Shown here: positions 23,278-32,712 of the stretch, one piece after another
Layout: every line of letters starts with the position of its first letter
Position numbering within the stretch: the stretch's first letter is position 1
Origin: Hymenobacter telluris
GTDB lineage: Bacteria; Bacteroidota; Bacteroidia; Cytophagales; Hymenobacteraceae
NCBI RefSeq assembly: GCF_017313265.1
Contig: NZ_JAFLQZ010000021.1
Coordinates: 20,641-84,640 of the forward strand
DNA length: 64,000 nt
Direction: 5' to 3'
The notes under the pieces: model-generated
What the model saw: the letters and a program-made list of their open reading frames with translations, nothing else
What the model was told of the DNA's origin: nothing
Databases searched by the model: none
Program-made: the position numbers and the translations under genes

Positions 23278-25536
23278 CTAGTTTCCGGCCGGAGCCGCTA
23301 CCGGCTGCCGGGTGTATGCCCCTTGCTGCGTGAGGTCATGCGTCTGCCAGCCAGCTACTTGCAGCTTTGGTTGCAGTGAAGCAACGTACCAAGATTTACA
23401 CGAAGAATCGAAAATAATTGTGGGCTGCCGCCCGAATACGGCTTCCAACGTTTCGGGCCAGACGCGGGCGTTGCGGCGCAGCACCACCACATCCACCGGG
23501 CAGGGCTGCCGTGCGCCATCCAGCCGCCCCGACACGAAAGCCACCCGCACCCCACGCCACACCGCTAGCACCAGCCCACTGCTGTCGGGGCGGTGCACGG
23601 GCACTTGGCTACCGCGCCAGCCGGCGTGGTAGCTTACCTGCCGGGCTTCGCGCTGAATGATGCCCGGCACAATGCGGTAAGTACGTTCGGTTTCGGTGAG
23701 CGGCAACGAATCAACGGTAACAATGTGGGCGGCCGCGCCCTGCCAGAACCCCACCACCGAACGGCGCGGAATACTGTAGAAAATCAGTTGCTCATCGGGT
23801 GCGAGGCGGCGGGCGGCCCACATGCTGCTGCCCGCAAACAAGCCCATCAGCACACACGCCATGCCTAGCCACGCCAGATGCCGCCGCGCCACAAACGCCA
23901 GCAACACTAGAATAATGGCGAAAATCAGCCAGGCCTGCGGAGCCGTAACGTGGATGCCGGAAATGAGGGCGCCCGGCATGAAGTTCCCAATCCAGAAGAT
24001 GTACTGATTGAACAGCCAAATCATTTGTTCAAACACCACCCCTACTATTTTCGGCAGGAAGTCGAGCACACTCGCTAAGCCGGTTGAAAATAAGCCGATG
24101 AAGGCCACAACGCCTTTCAGCAGAAGCAGCCCCAGCCCTACGTACACGGCCATAGAGGAAATAGGCACCGCCACCAGGTTGGAGAGCAAGAAGCTCAGCG
24201 GGAACTGATGGAAATAGTAGAGCCCCAGCGGAAACGTAGCCACCTGCGCCGCCAACGACAGCGCCGTAGCCTGCCAGATGTTATCCAGCAGCCAACTGGT
24301 TTTCTGCCAAAGCCACTGTAATTGTTTGGATTGCCAGGGCCGTTGCTTGTTCAGGAAATAGCCGCGCACATCCAGCCAGGCCACAATACGCGGCTGCAAA
24401 TACACGATGCTGATAACCGCCAGAAAAGACAGCTGAAAGCCAACGTCGCAGAGCAGATAGGGGTCGTAGCAAAGCAAACAGAAAGCCGCTACGGCCAGCG
24501 TGTTGAACATATTGGTTTGCCGGCCGCTGGCGCGTGCCACAATAATGAACGTGAACATCACGGCCGCCCGTAGTACCGAGGCCGACAGGCCCGTCAGGAA
24601 CGCATAGCTCCAGATGCCAGCTAGCCCCAGCAGCGCCGACACCAGCCGAAACGTGGCCCCGCGCCGCCCCGGAATCCGACTGAGCAGCCACGTTACGGCC
24701 CCAAACAGCAAGCCCACCTGCAACCCCGATACGGCCATGATGTGCGTGGTACCGGTGTTGGCGTAGGCTTGCTTGGTTTGCTGATCCACGTCGTCTTTGA
24801 TGCCCAGTACCAGGGCCGAGGCCAAGGCGTATTCGCGCTTATTGTGCACGTATTGCCGGAATACGCCATCAAGCACTCGGGCGGTGCGCATGGCCACGGC
24901 CCGCAGGTAGCTAGGCGGCGCGGTGGCTATAGCGCGGTATTGGTCGGGGTGAATGAACTGTTGATGATACACCTGGTGGTACTCCAGGTAGCGGCGGTAG
25001 TCGAACTCGCCGGGGTTGAGCGGCGCTTTGCTGGGTGCAGGCGCCCCGCGTACCAGCCACACGTTGCCGTAAACTGGCGCCATCACGCCCGCGTCGCGCG
25101 GAATGGACACCCGAATACCGCCCACCGCCGCTTGCCACTGCCCTGCCACCCGCACTGCCGACACGCGCACCGTGGTAGCATAGGTGGCGGGCCGTACCAC
25201 CGTATAATCGTCCACCACAGCGCGATAAAACTCGATTTCACCTCCAAACCGATACAGGTGATTTGCAGCTCTGGATTCGGTGGCTTGCTGCGTTAGCGCG
25301 GCCCCGGCCACGTATACCGCCAGCACCGCCAGCATACCAGCCAGGTCCGTGGCTTCGGGGCGCCGTTGCCGACCGGCCCACCACTGCGCCGCCCCAAACA
25401 GCAACACTGCTCCTACTACCCCTCCTGCCAGAGGCGGCAGCATCTCTCCGAAATACAGGTAAGTCAGGATACCGGCCATCAACGCCAACGTCAGGCGCAC
25501 AAAGGCATAAGAGGCCCAGGTAATGGTATTCTTCAT
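23278..25536 (-). CDS. comEC: ComEC/Rec2-family DNA uptake channel
   Basis: A polytopic inner-membrane protein of about 752 residues from the ATG at 25536 (MKNTITWASYAF). The open frame to 25824 would overlap the GNAT gene by more than 100 bases, so the short form is used. The N-terminal half has membrane helices and a soluble DUF4131-type region; the competence domain carries the hallmark MAVSGLQVG, then many helices. The C-terminal soluble part has no clear HxHxDH metal site, as is common for Bacteroidota ComEC. In natural transformation it passes single-stranded DNA across the inner membrane. Confidence 0.9.
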   Translation of the reverse strand: MKNTITWASYAFVRLTLALMAGILTYLYFGEMLPPLAGGVVGAVLLFGAAQWWAGRQRRPEATDLAGMLAVLAVYVAGAALTQQATESRAANHLYRFGGEIEFYRAVVDDYTVVRPATYATTVRVSAVRVAGQWQAAVGGIRVSIPRDAGVMAPVYGNVWLVRGAPAPSKAPLNPGEFDYRRYLEYHQVYHQQFIHPDQYRAIATAPPSYLRAVAMRTARVLDGVFRQYVHNKREYALASALVLGIKDDVDQQTKQAYANTGTTHIMAVSGLQVGLLFGAVTWLLSRIPGRRGATFRLVSALLGLAGIWSYAFLTGLSASVLRAAVMFTFIIVARASGRQTNMFNTLAVAAFCLLCYDPYLLCDVGFQLSFLAVISIVYLQPRIVAWLDVRGYFLNKQRPWQSKQLQWLWQKTSWLLDNIWQATALSLAAQVATFPLGLYYFHQFPLSFLLSNLVAVPISSMAVYVGLGLLLLKGVVAFIGLFSTGLASVLDFLPKIVGVVFEQMIWLFNQYIFWIGNFMPGALISGIHVTAPQAWLIFAIILVLLAFVARRHLAWLGMACVLMGLFAGSSMWAARRLAPDEQLIFYSIPRRSVVGFWQGAAAHIVTVDSLPLTETERTYRIVPGIIQREARQVSYHAGWRGSQVPVHRPDSSGLVLAVWRGVRVAFVSGRLDGARQPCPVDVVVLRRNARVWPETLEAVFGRQPTIIFDSSCKSWYVASLQPKLQVAGWQTHDLTQQGAYTRQPVAAPAGN

Positions 25537-25652
25537 AACAGAAGTAGCACTTAGTATATGATAATCTTGCTTCCGAACCGGATAGCCACGTAACGGATTA
25601 GGTAATATATCAAAAGCCAGCCACGTTGTACTACACCAAGCAGTGAAGGCAC

Positions 25653-25684
25653 AAAAAAGCCCTTCCGTAACGCACGAAAGGGCT
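25653..25684 (-). terminator. Intrinsic terminator after the GNAT gene
   Basis: On the minus strand AGCCCTTTCGT pairs with ACGGAAGGGCT (one mismatch), followed by TTTTTTG. It begins 25 bases behind the GNAT stop. Confidence 0.8.
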
Positions 25685-25708
25685 CTGGCTTTTTGCTGGG
25701 TACTGCTG

Positions 25709-26146
25709 CTAATTGCTTGTGCGCCGCACCATTTTGTAGTGCTGAATGTCGCACTCCTCGAACATCTCACCGACCTTCTCAAAGCCGTGCCTTTCATAGA
25801 AACGCACAGCCGGTAGTTGCGCATTCAGGTACACTACTGCGCCGGGCCAGGTGGCATCTACGTCTTCGAGTACTTGCTTGAGAAGCGCCGCGCCGGCCTG
25901 CTGGTTACGATATTCGGTTAGCACTGCAAAACGCTCCAGCTTCACACCGCCGTCGGTTTTGCGCCAGCGGGCCGCTCCGCAGGGCGTCCCATCGGCGGTC
26001 CGGGCCAAGTAATGCGTAGCGCCATCGGCATCGTAGGCGTCATGTTCGGCTTCTGCGGGCACATTCTGCCCTTCCACAAACACGTTGTGCCGGATGGCAA
26101 AGGCTGCTTCCAGGTCGTGTGGGGCCGTAATGCGTTGAGCTTCCAT
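25709..26146 (-). CDS. GNAT-family N-acetyltransferase
   Basis: About 145 residues from the ATG at 26146 (MEAQRITAPHDLE). The acetyl-CoA loop of the fold is seen as RFAVLTEYRNQQAGAALLK, and the last strand and helix as YLNAQLPAVRFYERHGFEKVG, which ends with the usual substrate-side block. It resembles the small ElaA-like acetyltransferases. Substrate unknown. Flanked by terminators on both sides, so it is a single-gene unit. Confidence 0.85.
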   Translation of the reverse strand: MEAQRITAPHDLEAAFAIRHNVFVEGQNVPAEAEHDAYDADGATHYLARTADGTPCGAARWRKTDGGVKLERFAVLTEYRNQQAGAALLKQVLEDVDATWPGAVVYLNAQLPAVRFYERHGFEKVGEMFEECDIQHYKMVRRTSN

Positions 26147-26225
26147 AATGCACTGATTTAAGCGGGTTAATCGAGTTCTGCGGAAAAGTTTCACCACTGG
26201 TTGGTCGGCGAAAGTAGAAACAAAA

Positions 26226-26261
26226 CGAAAAAAGCTGCTTCCCTAGAGAAGCAGCTTTTCG
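26226..26261 (-). terminator. Intrinsic terminator after the PhoH-like gene
   Basis: AAGCTGCTTC (26232-26241) and GAAGCAGCTT (26248-26257) are perfect arms around CCTAGA, flanked by A and T tracts. It works in both directions and lies 39 bases behind the PhoH-like stop. Confidence 0.8.
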
Positions 26262-26299
26262 AGAATAGTTGATGCTGTTACGTTGATTCCGGCCTGAAG

Positions 26300-27421
26300 T
26301 TAGAGCTGTTGCTCCTGGTTCACGGGCAGTTCCTGGGTGCCATCGTCTTCGCGACGGGCATCGGGGTGCCGGCCGGGGTCGGAAGCGGCAGAACCGGGGT
26401 TGTTTGGCCGACGGTAGGGTTGCGCCTCCCGAATGGGCCGGTTGATGGAGTTGGCTTGTTCGTGCTGCGCGGCTACGTCGTACTTGTCGTAGGCCATCAC
26501 AATCGACTTCACCAACCGGTGCCGCACCACATCTTCGGAGCTCATTTCCACGAACCCAATGCCGTTCACGTCCTTCAGAATATCCAACGCCTGAATCAGC
26601 CCCGATTTCTGCTTGGTAGGCAAGTCAATCTGGCTTCGGTCGCCGTTCACCATCACTTTAGCCGTTGGCCCCATGCGAGTCAGAAACATCTTCAGCTGCG
26701 AAGGTGTAGTGTTCTGAGCCTCATCGAGCAACACAAAAGCGTTGTTGAGCGTGCGGCCGCGCATGTAGGCCAGCGGCGCAATTTCGATGGTCTTGTTCTC
26801 CATGTAGAACTTGAACTTCTCGGGCGGCAGCATGTCCTCCAGCGCATCATAAATGGGCCGCAGATACGGGTCGATCTTGTCTTTCAAGTCACCGGGCAGG
26901 AAACCCAGGCTTTCACCGGCTTCCACCACGGGGCGCGAAATAATGATCTTCTTAACCTCCTTGTTTTTGAGGGCCCGTACCGCCAGCGCCACCGAAATGT
27001 AGGTTTTGCCGGTGCCAGCAGGCCCCAGCGCAAACACCAAATCGTGGCGCATTACGGCATCAACGAGGCGTTGCTGGTTGGCCGTTTTGGCTTTGATAAC
27101 GCCGCCCTTGGCCCCAAACAGAATGACATCGGGCGAGGCTTCCAACAAACGGTCCTGCTGGTCTTCATCGGCCGAGGAAAGGTACTGGCTTACTGTTTTG
27201 TCGGTGATTTGTCCGTACTGGTGATAGTGCTCCAGCAAGGCCGACAGGATGTCGTTGATACGGCTGATGACGGGCGTTTGGCCCTGTATTTTAATCTCGT
27301 TGCCGCGGGAAATAATTTTGCTACCTGGAAAAGCCGCCGCTAGCTGGCGGATGTTCTGGTTATCGGGCCCCAGGAAATCAATCAGGGACACGTTTTCGAG
27401 CGTGATGACTTTCTCTACCAA
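26300..27421 (-). CDS. PhoH-like ATPase
   Basis: A 373-residue cytoplasmic ATPase of the PhoH/YbeZ type. A KH-like N-terminal region (about 1-65) is followed by the ATPase core with Walker A GPAGTGKT at 133-140 and Walker B FVLLDEAQNTTPSQLKMF. NGDRSQIDLP is the sensor region of the family. The last 45 residues are charged and variable. YbeZ-type proteins act with YbeY in ribosome and RNA quality control; no ybeY gene is next to it here. Confidence 0.92.
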   Translation of the reverse strand: MVEKVITLENVSLIDFLGPDNQNIRQLAAAFPGSKIISRGNEIKIQGQTPVISRINDILSALLEHYHQYGQITDKTVSQYLSSADEDQQDRLLEASPDVILFGAKGGVIKAKTANQQRLVDAVMRHDLVFALGPAGTGKTYISVALAVRALKNKEVKKIIISRPVVEAGESLGFLPGDLKDKIDPYLRPIYDALEDMLPPEKFKFYMENKTIEIAPLAYMRGRTLNNAFVLLDEAQNTTPSQLKMFLTRMGPTAKVMVNGDRSQIDLPTKQKSGLIQALDILKDVNGIGFVEMSSEDVVRHRLVKSIVMAYDKYDVAAQHEQANSINRPIREAQPYRRPNNPGSAASDPGRHPDARREDDGTQELPVNQEQQL

Positions 27422-27495
27422 ATTAAGGGGTGGTAAGGACTAGGGAGTTGAGTGAAATGAAGCCACCCGAAGCATATCGGTTCGGGCAAATAGCC

Positions 27496-27503
27496 TATTT
27501 TTG
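27496..27503 (+). promoter_or_regulatory. Possible -7 box for the SAM hydrolase gene
   Basis: TATTTTTG matches TAnnTTTG, 54 bases before the start codon. The -33 region at 19 bases is not a good match. Confidence 0.35.
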
Positions 27504-27556
27504 CCGCCCTTGAAGGGCACCAAAACAATAGTACGAAGAACTCAGGATTTCCGGCA

Positions 27557-28387
27557 ATGGGGTTGATTACGTTTCTGTCTGACTTCGGCTACCGCGACCA
27601 TTACGTGGCGGCGGTGAAGGCGCGGATTCTACAATTAGCGCCTTCCGTGCCGGTTCTCGACATTTCGCACGCTGTTGAACCCTTCAACATCGCGCACGCC
27701 GTTCACGTTCTAAATGCGGTATTTCGTGACTTTCCGGCGGGCACCGTACACCTGGTTGGCGTCAATGATTTGGGTGGCCCTCGCGCCGCCTGGCACGCGG
27801 CCAGCTTTCAGGGTCATTATTTCGTAAGCGCCGATAATGGCCTGCTTGCCTTGCTCTGCGACGGCCAGCCGGAGGAGCTGGTTAGCTTGGGCGCGGCCAG
27901 TACCCTCACCTCCTCCCCCACCCGCGACCTGCTGGCTCCTGCGGCAGTACATCTAGCGCAAGGCGGCCACCTCACCGACCTTGGCCCCACTGTCACGCAG
28001 TTCTTTCAACTGCTCAACCGCCAAGTGCGCCTCCAGGATAACCGCATCACCGGCCACGTGGTGCACGTCGACCACTACGGCAACCTGATTACCAACATCA
28101 CGCGGCAGGCAGTGGAGGTCATTGGCCGCAACCGCCCCTACACCGTGCATTTCGCCCGCGAAACAGTACGTGAAATTGCGGCGCACTTTCAAGCCGCCGA
28201 CCCCGGCGAAGCCGTCTGCATTTTCAACAGCCAAGACCAGCTTTGCATCGGCATCAACCAAGGCAATGCATCGGAGTTGCTGGGCCTCCACTTCGACTCG
28301 CAGGTAGACTTACGTTTCCCAAACGAAGGAGTGCCAGTTGCGCCCGTAGCTTCAGAAAGTTACACGGCCCGCCAAGTAAAATCCTAG
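27557..28387 (+). CDS. S-adenosyl-L-methionine hydrolase (DUF62 family)
   Basis: A 276-residue protein of the fluorinase-like DUF62 family, which mostly hydrolyses SAM to adenosine and methionine. The N-terminal signature ITFLSDFGYRDHYVAAVK matches, with SDFG as the nucleoside-binding segment. DISHAVEPFNIAHA, VGVNDLGGPR and FVSADNGLLALL are family blocks, and the C-terminal barrel carries HVDHYGNLITNI. No halogenase-specific insertion is evident. Divergent from the PhoH-like gene. Physiological role in bacteria is poorly known. Confidence 0.88.
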   Translation: MGLITFLSDFGYRDHYVAAVKARILQLAPSVPVLDISHAVEPFNIAHAVHVLNAVFRDFPAGTVHLVGVNDLGGPRAAWHAASFQGHYFVSADNGLLALLCDGQPEELVSLGAASTLTSSPTRDLLAPAAVHLAQGGHLTDLGPTVTQFFQLLNRQVRLQDNRITGHVVHVDHYGNLITNITRQAVEVIGRNRPYTVHFARETVREIAAHFQAADPGEAVCIFNSQDQLCIGINQGNASELLGLHFDSQVDLRFPNEGVPVAPVASESYTARQVKS

Positions 28388-28518
28388 CCACGGCGCAGTG
28401 AAGGCATTTTCAGCATTTGTTTTAATATTATGTTAAACAGACATATCAGTTAAATTAAGAACTCCCAAGCGCTGCGCTTTATTTGTAAGAGCAAAGTAAC
28501 CATATCCCCCTCCCTGTT

Positions 28519-28818
28519 ATGCTAATCCGAATCGTGCGGATGACGTTTTTACCGGAAGCAGTACCAGCCTTCTTGGAAATTTTCCGCAATTCTCAGGAGC
28601 AGATCCGACAGATGCCAGGGTGCCAGTTTCTTGAGCTGTGGCAGGATGCCGACCAACCCAATGTGTATTGCACTCACAGCCATTGGGATTCAGCGGATGC
28701 ATTGAACGCCTACCGTCGCTCTGCACTATTTGGCCAAGTGTGGCCAGCAACCAAGGGGCTGTTTGCGGCCCCTGCGCAGGCGTTTTCGGTGCAGCAAGTT
28801 CCGTTAGCAGCCCTTTAG
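28519..28818 (+). CDS. ABM-domain protein (antibiotic biosynthesis monooxygenase-like)
   Basis: A 99-residue ferredoxin-like alpha/beta protein. The pattern MLIRIVRMTFLPEAVPAFLEIF, CQFLELWQDADQP, and HSHWDSADALNAY is that of the small dimeric ABM proteins such as YgiN-type quinol monooxygenases. No cofactor site is expected. Cytoplasmic; substrate unknown. Confidence 0.75.
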   Translation: MLIRIVRMTFLPEAVPAFLEIFRNSQEQIRQMPGCQFLELWQDADQPNVYCTHSHWDSADALNAYRRSALFGQVWPATKGLFAAPAQAFSVQQVPLAAL

Positions 28819-28910
28819 AGTCACTGTAATTCAGCAGGCACCAGCAGCATCAACGCACCAATATCACTCCAGCTTGTTAACCTTAAGTGGTGAAACCGGT
28901 ATTGCTAGCT

Positions 28911-29447
28911 ATGGAAACCAATTATTTCGAGTTCTACGACCTGCCCGAAGCCTTTCAGCTTGATGACGCGGCTTTGAAACGCCGCTATTATGCCCTAAGT
29001 CGCGAATATCACCCCGACTTTCACGCTACGGAAAGCGCCGAGCGGCAGCAGGAGGTCTTACGCCTATCGACGCTTAACACCAACGCCTACCGCACTCTTT
29101 CCGACGCCGACCTCCGCATGGCCTACATTTTAAGCCGCCACGGACTCTTGGAAGAAGGAAAACAGTCGATGCCACCAGATTTTTTAATGGAGGTAATGGA
29201 GCTAAACGAACAAATAATGGAGCTAGAATTCGACCCGAATCCGGAGGTAGCTGCACAGGTGGAATCCGAGGTTAACGCACTGGCTGACACACTAGATGCG
29301 GGCATCGAACCAGTGCTGGCTGGTTACCCGGGTCTCCCCGTTGAAGCGCGTCCCCAAGCACTACACCAAATACAAACGTATTACCTAAAAAAGCGGTACC
29401 TGTTGCGCATTCGCGAAAGTCTAACTAAGTTTGCAGCCCGTTCCTGA
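28911..29447 (+). CDS. hscB: Fe-S cluster co-chaperone HscB (J-domain)
   Basis: A 178-residue protein from the ATG at 28911 (METNYFEFYDLPEAF), which aligns with HscB; the upstream ATG at 28887 adds eight residues. The J domain has HPD at 34-36 and ends with ADLRMAYIL. The C-terminal three-helix part that binds IscU follows (PPDFLMEVMELNEQIMELE). HscB delivers the IscU scaffold to the chaperone HscA. No isc genes are adjacent. It is followed by a tRNA gene on the same strand. Confidence 0.88.
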   Translation: METNYFEFYDLPEAFQLDDAALKRRYYALSREYHPDFHATESAERQQEVLRLSTLNTNAYRTLSDADLRMAYILSRHGLLEEGKQSMPPDFLMEVMELNEQIMELEFDPNPEVAAQVESEVNALADTLDAGIEPVLAGYPGLPVEARPQALHQIQTYYLKKRYLLRIRESLTKFAARS

Positions 29448-29465
29448 TCAGCAGGAATGAGTGAA

Positions 29466-29547
29466 GCCCAGATGGCGGAACCGGTAGACGCGTTGGTCTC
29501 AAACACCAATACCGCAAGGTGTGCCGGTTCGACTCCGGCTCTGGGTA
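29466..29547 (+). tRNA. tRNA-Leu (anticodon CAA)
   Basis: Acceptor arms GCCCAGA (29466-29472) and TCTGGGT (29540-29546) pair, followed by A at 29547; CCA is not encoded. The anticodon stem TTGGT/ACCAA holds the loop CTCAAAC with anticodon CAA. A long variable arm, typical for leucine tRNAs, and a T arm with GTTCGACT follow. Confidence 0.95.
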
Positions 29548-29579
29548 CCCGTAGGCACTAGAAGTGCTGAATTAGTCGT

Positions 29580-29617
29580 AAAAGCGGCCTTTCCAAGCAA
29601 TTGGAGGGGCCGCTTTT
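29580..29617 (+). terminator. Strong intrinsic terminator behind tRNA-Leu
   Basis: AAAAGCGGCC (29580-29589) pairs with GGCCGCTTTT (29608-29617); the inner bases extend the stem to about 17 pairs with a few G-T pairs. Confidence 0.8.
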
Positions 29618-30447
29618 GGCATTACGGCACACCCCATTTGTCTACTTGGTGCAGCTTCAGGTATTCATATATTGAACCACCTTGCTGGTTTGCTATTGGC
29701 AGCAATTGGTTTGCGGATTGATTCCAAACCTTAGCGCGGCGTTTGCCTATTCAAGACCCATCATAAGCCCTGCTACGCGTATATGCAGTGGCGCAAGAGC
29801 CCGATAGGGCATACGCTCGTCGCTGAGACTACAGTGCTTACTACGGTATATCCCTAATTCTGAGCAAAAAACCTGGTTTCAGATAAACTACACCCGATAG
29901 TTCAACTATACTCGAAGTCACCTACACAGGAGCTTCCTTCTATCAAATATTTATTTGACCGCCACAGCAATAGCAGTAGTGGAATTAGCAGAATACGCAG
30001 TGGCTTTATACCAATTGTGTGTACTCCCCCCAGTACAATCACTGCCTGCCCTGTACTAACCAGTAACACAGAATAGTTGCGGACCGCTCCGAATAGAGAG
30101 TTGGTGCAACTAGCCTAGGTTGATAGGCTGTTTCTGGATTTCGGCGCGGGGCAGCCAGCCCGCACATGTGCTTCTTTACCCACTAAGTAAAGCTGTTGGT
30201 CGAAATGCTGCTCTTGCGCGTGCGGAATTGCAGTAAATTCGAAGTTGTTCCCCTGTTAGCTCGTTTGCCACGATGCTGTTTGAACTATTCTTCTTTTTGT
30301 TTTTCCTTTTAGATCAAGAAGCACCAGCATTGCAGGCAGCAGCATGAAGTACTCTCCCCGGAAAGCTGCTACTCCACGGGCGGTTACCGGGCAAATTCAT
30401 TTCAGTTGGAGTAAATGGCTTTTATAGTCTGCGCATACTTCCCTTCC
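29618..30447. other. Long intergenic region before the OmpA-family gene
   Basis: About 830 bases with no open frame that looks coding, and lower GC than the flanks. I see no RNA gene or recognisable gene remnant. It may be degraded sequence. Confidence 0.5.
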
Positions 30448-32151
30448 ATGATGCACTTCCTTTCCCGTTTCCAATTATCTGCTTTACTGTTGCTGGCAGC
30501 CCTGGCCGCTAAGCTACCAACAGCTTCCGCCCAGACAAGGGAGCGGCGCACCAGCATTGGCATCAACGCAAGCACCCTACAATACCAAGGCGACTTCGGC
30601 TCAGATTATTGGAAATTCAATAGCAGTCAATACGCCCCAGGCGTAGCCGTTAATCTATATCTGTTTCGGGGGCTGGATCTAAACACTCAATTCTTTTATG
30701 GGCAGCTAACAGGCCAACGCAGTGCTGCTTCTTATTTCAATACCACGCTGCTCAACAGCACTCTCGGCTTGAAATTCAAGCTCAACAATGGCTGGGCGCT
30801 CAAGGAGGAAGCTCGCGTGCAGCCCTATCTGCTAGCCGGTGGGGGCTGGACGTACGCCAGCCGGGTGGGGCTGACAGATGGCAACCGTATCGACGAAGAT
30901 AAAGGCTATATAGATGTAATGGGCGGAGCTGGCATTAGTCTTCGTTTGGGCCGAGGGGTTAGCTTTTTTGTGCAAAGCAGCCAGCATTTGCCTTTACATG
31001 CCAACCTGGATGGGGTGCCGGCGCTCAACAACCCTCGGTGGGCCGACCGTTTTTTGCAGCATACTGTGGGCCTGACGTTTAATATGGGCCAAGCCCGAGA
31101 TATTGACGAGGATGGTGTACCCGACCGGCTGGATCAGTGTCCTAAAACCCCTGCCGACATTGAAGTAGATGCCCATGGCTGCCCCCTAGACGATGACCAT
31201 GACGGCGTGCCGAACTATCAGGATCAATGCCCCAATGACCCAGGAACCGCCGAAATGCGGGGCTGCCCTGATACCGATAAAGATGGTATAGATGATGTAG
31301 ATGACGTTTGCCCTGATACACCCGGCAAACCTGAACTGCACGGCTGCCCTGATACCGACAACGACGGAGTAACAGACGCCAACGATAATTGCTTGGATAC
31401 ACCTGCTGGCGCAGCTGTTGATGCCAACGGGTGCTCGGTGGCAACTGCTACCACCCAGGCCAACCCCGACTCTGCCCAAACCACAGCAACTGCTACGGAT
31501 ACTGACGGCGACGGTACCCCCAACGCCACCGACCGTTGCCCTAACGACGCAGGACCAGCTACCAACCACGGCTGCCCCGAAATCAAGGCGCGAGACCGTC
31601 AGCGGTTACGGCAGGCTACCTTATTTATTGGCTTTGAGCGCAACCAAGCCACGCTACTACCCTCCTCCTATGCCACGCTGGATACTATTGCCCAAATCCT
31701 GACGCAATACCCTAATTACTCGCTTAGTATTGCCGGCCACACTGATAGCCAAGGATCAGCAGCATATAACCTACGGCTTTCACAGGAACGGGCCGCTGCC
31801 GCCCGGCGCTACCTGCTTAGCAAAGGCAGCGCCGATACCCGCGTGGAACTGCGCGGTTACGGCTCAAGCCATCCTCTTGCTGATAATGCCACCGAAGCCG
31901 GGCGAATTCGTAACCGGCGGGTGGAATTTGACCTATTCCTTACCGGGGAGTTAAATGCCGCTCAACAGAAGTACGGCTCTGCCCCAACCCTTCTCTCAGT
32001 TGCTCCCCCCGCCAAGCCCAAGCTCGCTCCAGCGAAAAAACGCTCAGCTGTAAAAACTTCGCGCAAGAAGACTTCAACCAAAAGCAGAAAACCCGCGCAA
32101 GCAGTTAGAGAAGCCGCCGTTCCTTCTACTAAGCGCGATAGTAACTGGTAG
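30448..32151 (+). CDS. OmpA-family protein with thrombospondin type 3-like repeats
   Basis: A 567-residue outer membrane protein from the ATG at 30448, directly before a signal peptide (MMHFLSRFQLSALLLLAAL, cleavage after TASAQ). A beta-barrel-like domain covers about 30-210. Then come four or five calcium-binding-type repeats of the form DxDxDGxxDxxDxCPxTP (about 215-365). The C-terminal OmpA domain has GHTDSQG, NLRLSQERA and GRIRNRRVEF, which contact peptidoglycan. A 45-residue Lys-rich tail follows, which is unusual. It tethers the outer membrane to the wall. Confidence 0.9.
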   Translation: MMHFLSRFQLSALLLLAALAAKLPTASAQTRERRTSIGINASTLQYQGDFGSDYWKFNSSQYAPGVAVNLYLFRGLDLNTQFFYGQLTGQRSAASYFNTTLLNSTLGLKFKLNNGWALKEEARVQPYLLAGGGWTYASRVGLTDGNRIDEDKGYIDVMGGAGISLRLGRGVSFFVQSSQHLPLHANLDGVPALNNPRWADRFLQHTVGLTFNMGQARDIDEDGVPDRLDQCPKTPADIEVDAHGCPLDDDHDGVPNYQDQCPNDPGTAEMRGCPDTDKDGIDDVDDVCPDTPGKPELHGCPDTDNDGVTDANDNCLDTPAGAAVDANGCSVATATTQANPDSAQTTATATDTDGDGTPNATDRCPNDAGPATNHGCPEIKARDRQRLRQATLFIGFERNQATLLPSSYATLDTIAQILTQYPNYSLSIAGHTDSQGSAAYNLRLSQERAAAARRYLLSKGSADTRVELRGYGSSHPLADNATEAGRIRNRRVEFDLFLTGELNAAQQKYGSAPTLLSVAPPAKPKLAPAKKRSAVKTSRKKTSTKSRKPAQAVREAAVPSTKRDSNW

Positions 32152-32196
32152 AACACGGTCGTATAGTCGTTGCGGCTTTGTTGCATAGAACATCAT

Positions 32197-32235
32197 AAAA
32201 AAAGGTCCTCATTATGCTGATGAGGACCTTTTTTT
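32197..32235 (+). terminator. Bidirectional intrinsic terminator
   Basis: Perfect 16-base arms (A7 GGTCCTCAT and its complement) around a 7-base loop, between the convergent OmpA-family gene and the 141-residue gene. Confidence 0.9.
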
Positions 32236-32286
32236 ATTTCCCAGCCAGCACGCTGTTCTACTTCTGCTTCTGGTCTGTGTAAAAAG

Positions 32287-32712
32287 CTATTCTGTGGCTC
32301 CTTTCTGTGCTTCCCGCAGCCACTCTTGAGCTGATGCCAGGAAAAAGAAGTGCCGGTTATGGAGGTTGCTAACCGCACCTAACTGCACGGCCTCGGCATA
32401 AACGGCTGCCAACGACCCAGGCTGCACAACGGTGGCCATATGCGTTAAGCCTGCTTGCACGGCGCGCGGCACCCAATTCGCTACTATCCATTCCACCGCG
32501 TCTTCACTCCAAAAACCACTGATTTGACGATTATCATTGAGCAGACAGCAACACGCCTTTTCCTGCAACAAGAGAAGCCCTGCATTGCAGCCAGTGAGCA
32601 CGCTGGCATAGCTCTGGTCACCTACCCACGTGGAGGAAACCCACTGATTTTCGGCGTCGTAATCGAGTATAAGGTATACCCGCCCAAGGGCATCATGTAA
32701 TTCGGTCGGCAT
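32287..32712 (-). CDS. Hypothetical protein, STAS-like pattern
   Basis: A 141-residue soluble protein. The alternating strand-helix pattern (VYLILDYDAENQWVSSTWVG, EWIVANWVPRAVQAGLTHMA) resembles small STAS/SpoIIAA-like proteins common in Bacteroidota, but no motif settles it. Last chromosomal gene before the prophage; convergent with the OmpA-family gene. Confidence 0.6.
   Translation of the reverse strand: MPTELHDALGRVYLILDYDAENQWVSSTWVGDQSYASVLTGCNAGLLLLQEKACCCLLNDNRQISGFWSEDAVEWIVANWVPRAVQAGLTHMATVVQPGSLAAVYAEAVQLGAVSNLHNRHFFFLASAQEWLREAQKGATE

Noticed and set aside
25537..25824. N-terminal extension of ComEC
   Set aside because: It lacks family sequence, overlaps the GNAT gene and crosses its terminator.
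26309..27343. A 344-codon plus-strand frame opposite the PhoH-like gene
   Set aside because: Shadow frame; the minus strand shows Walker A and B motifs in order.
29466..29547. tRNA-Leu as attachment site of the prophage
   Set aside because: It lies 3.6 kb from the integrase with two ordinary chromosomal genes between, and no copy of its 3' end is seen near the integrase.
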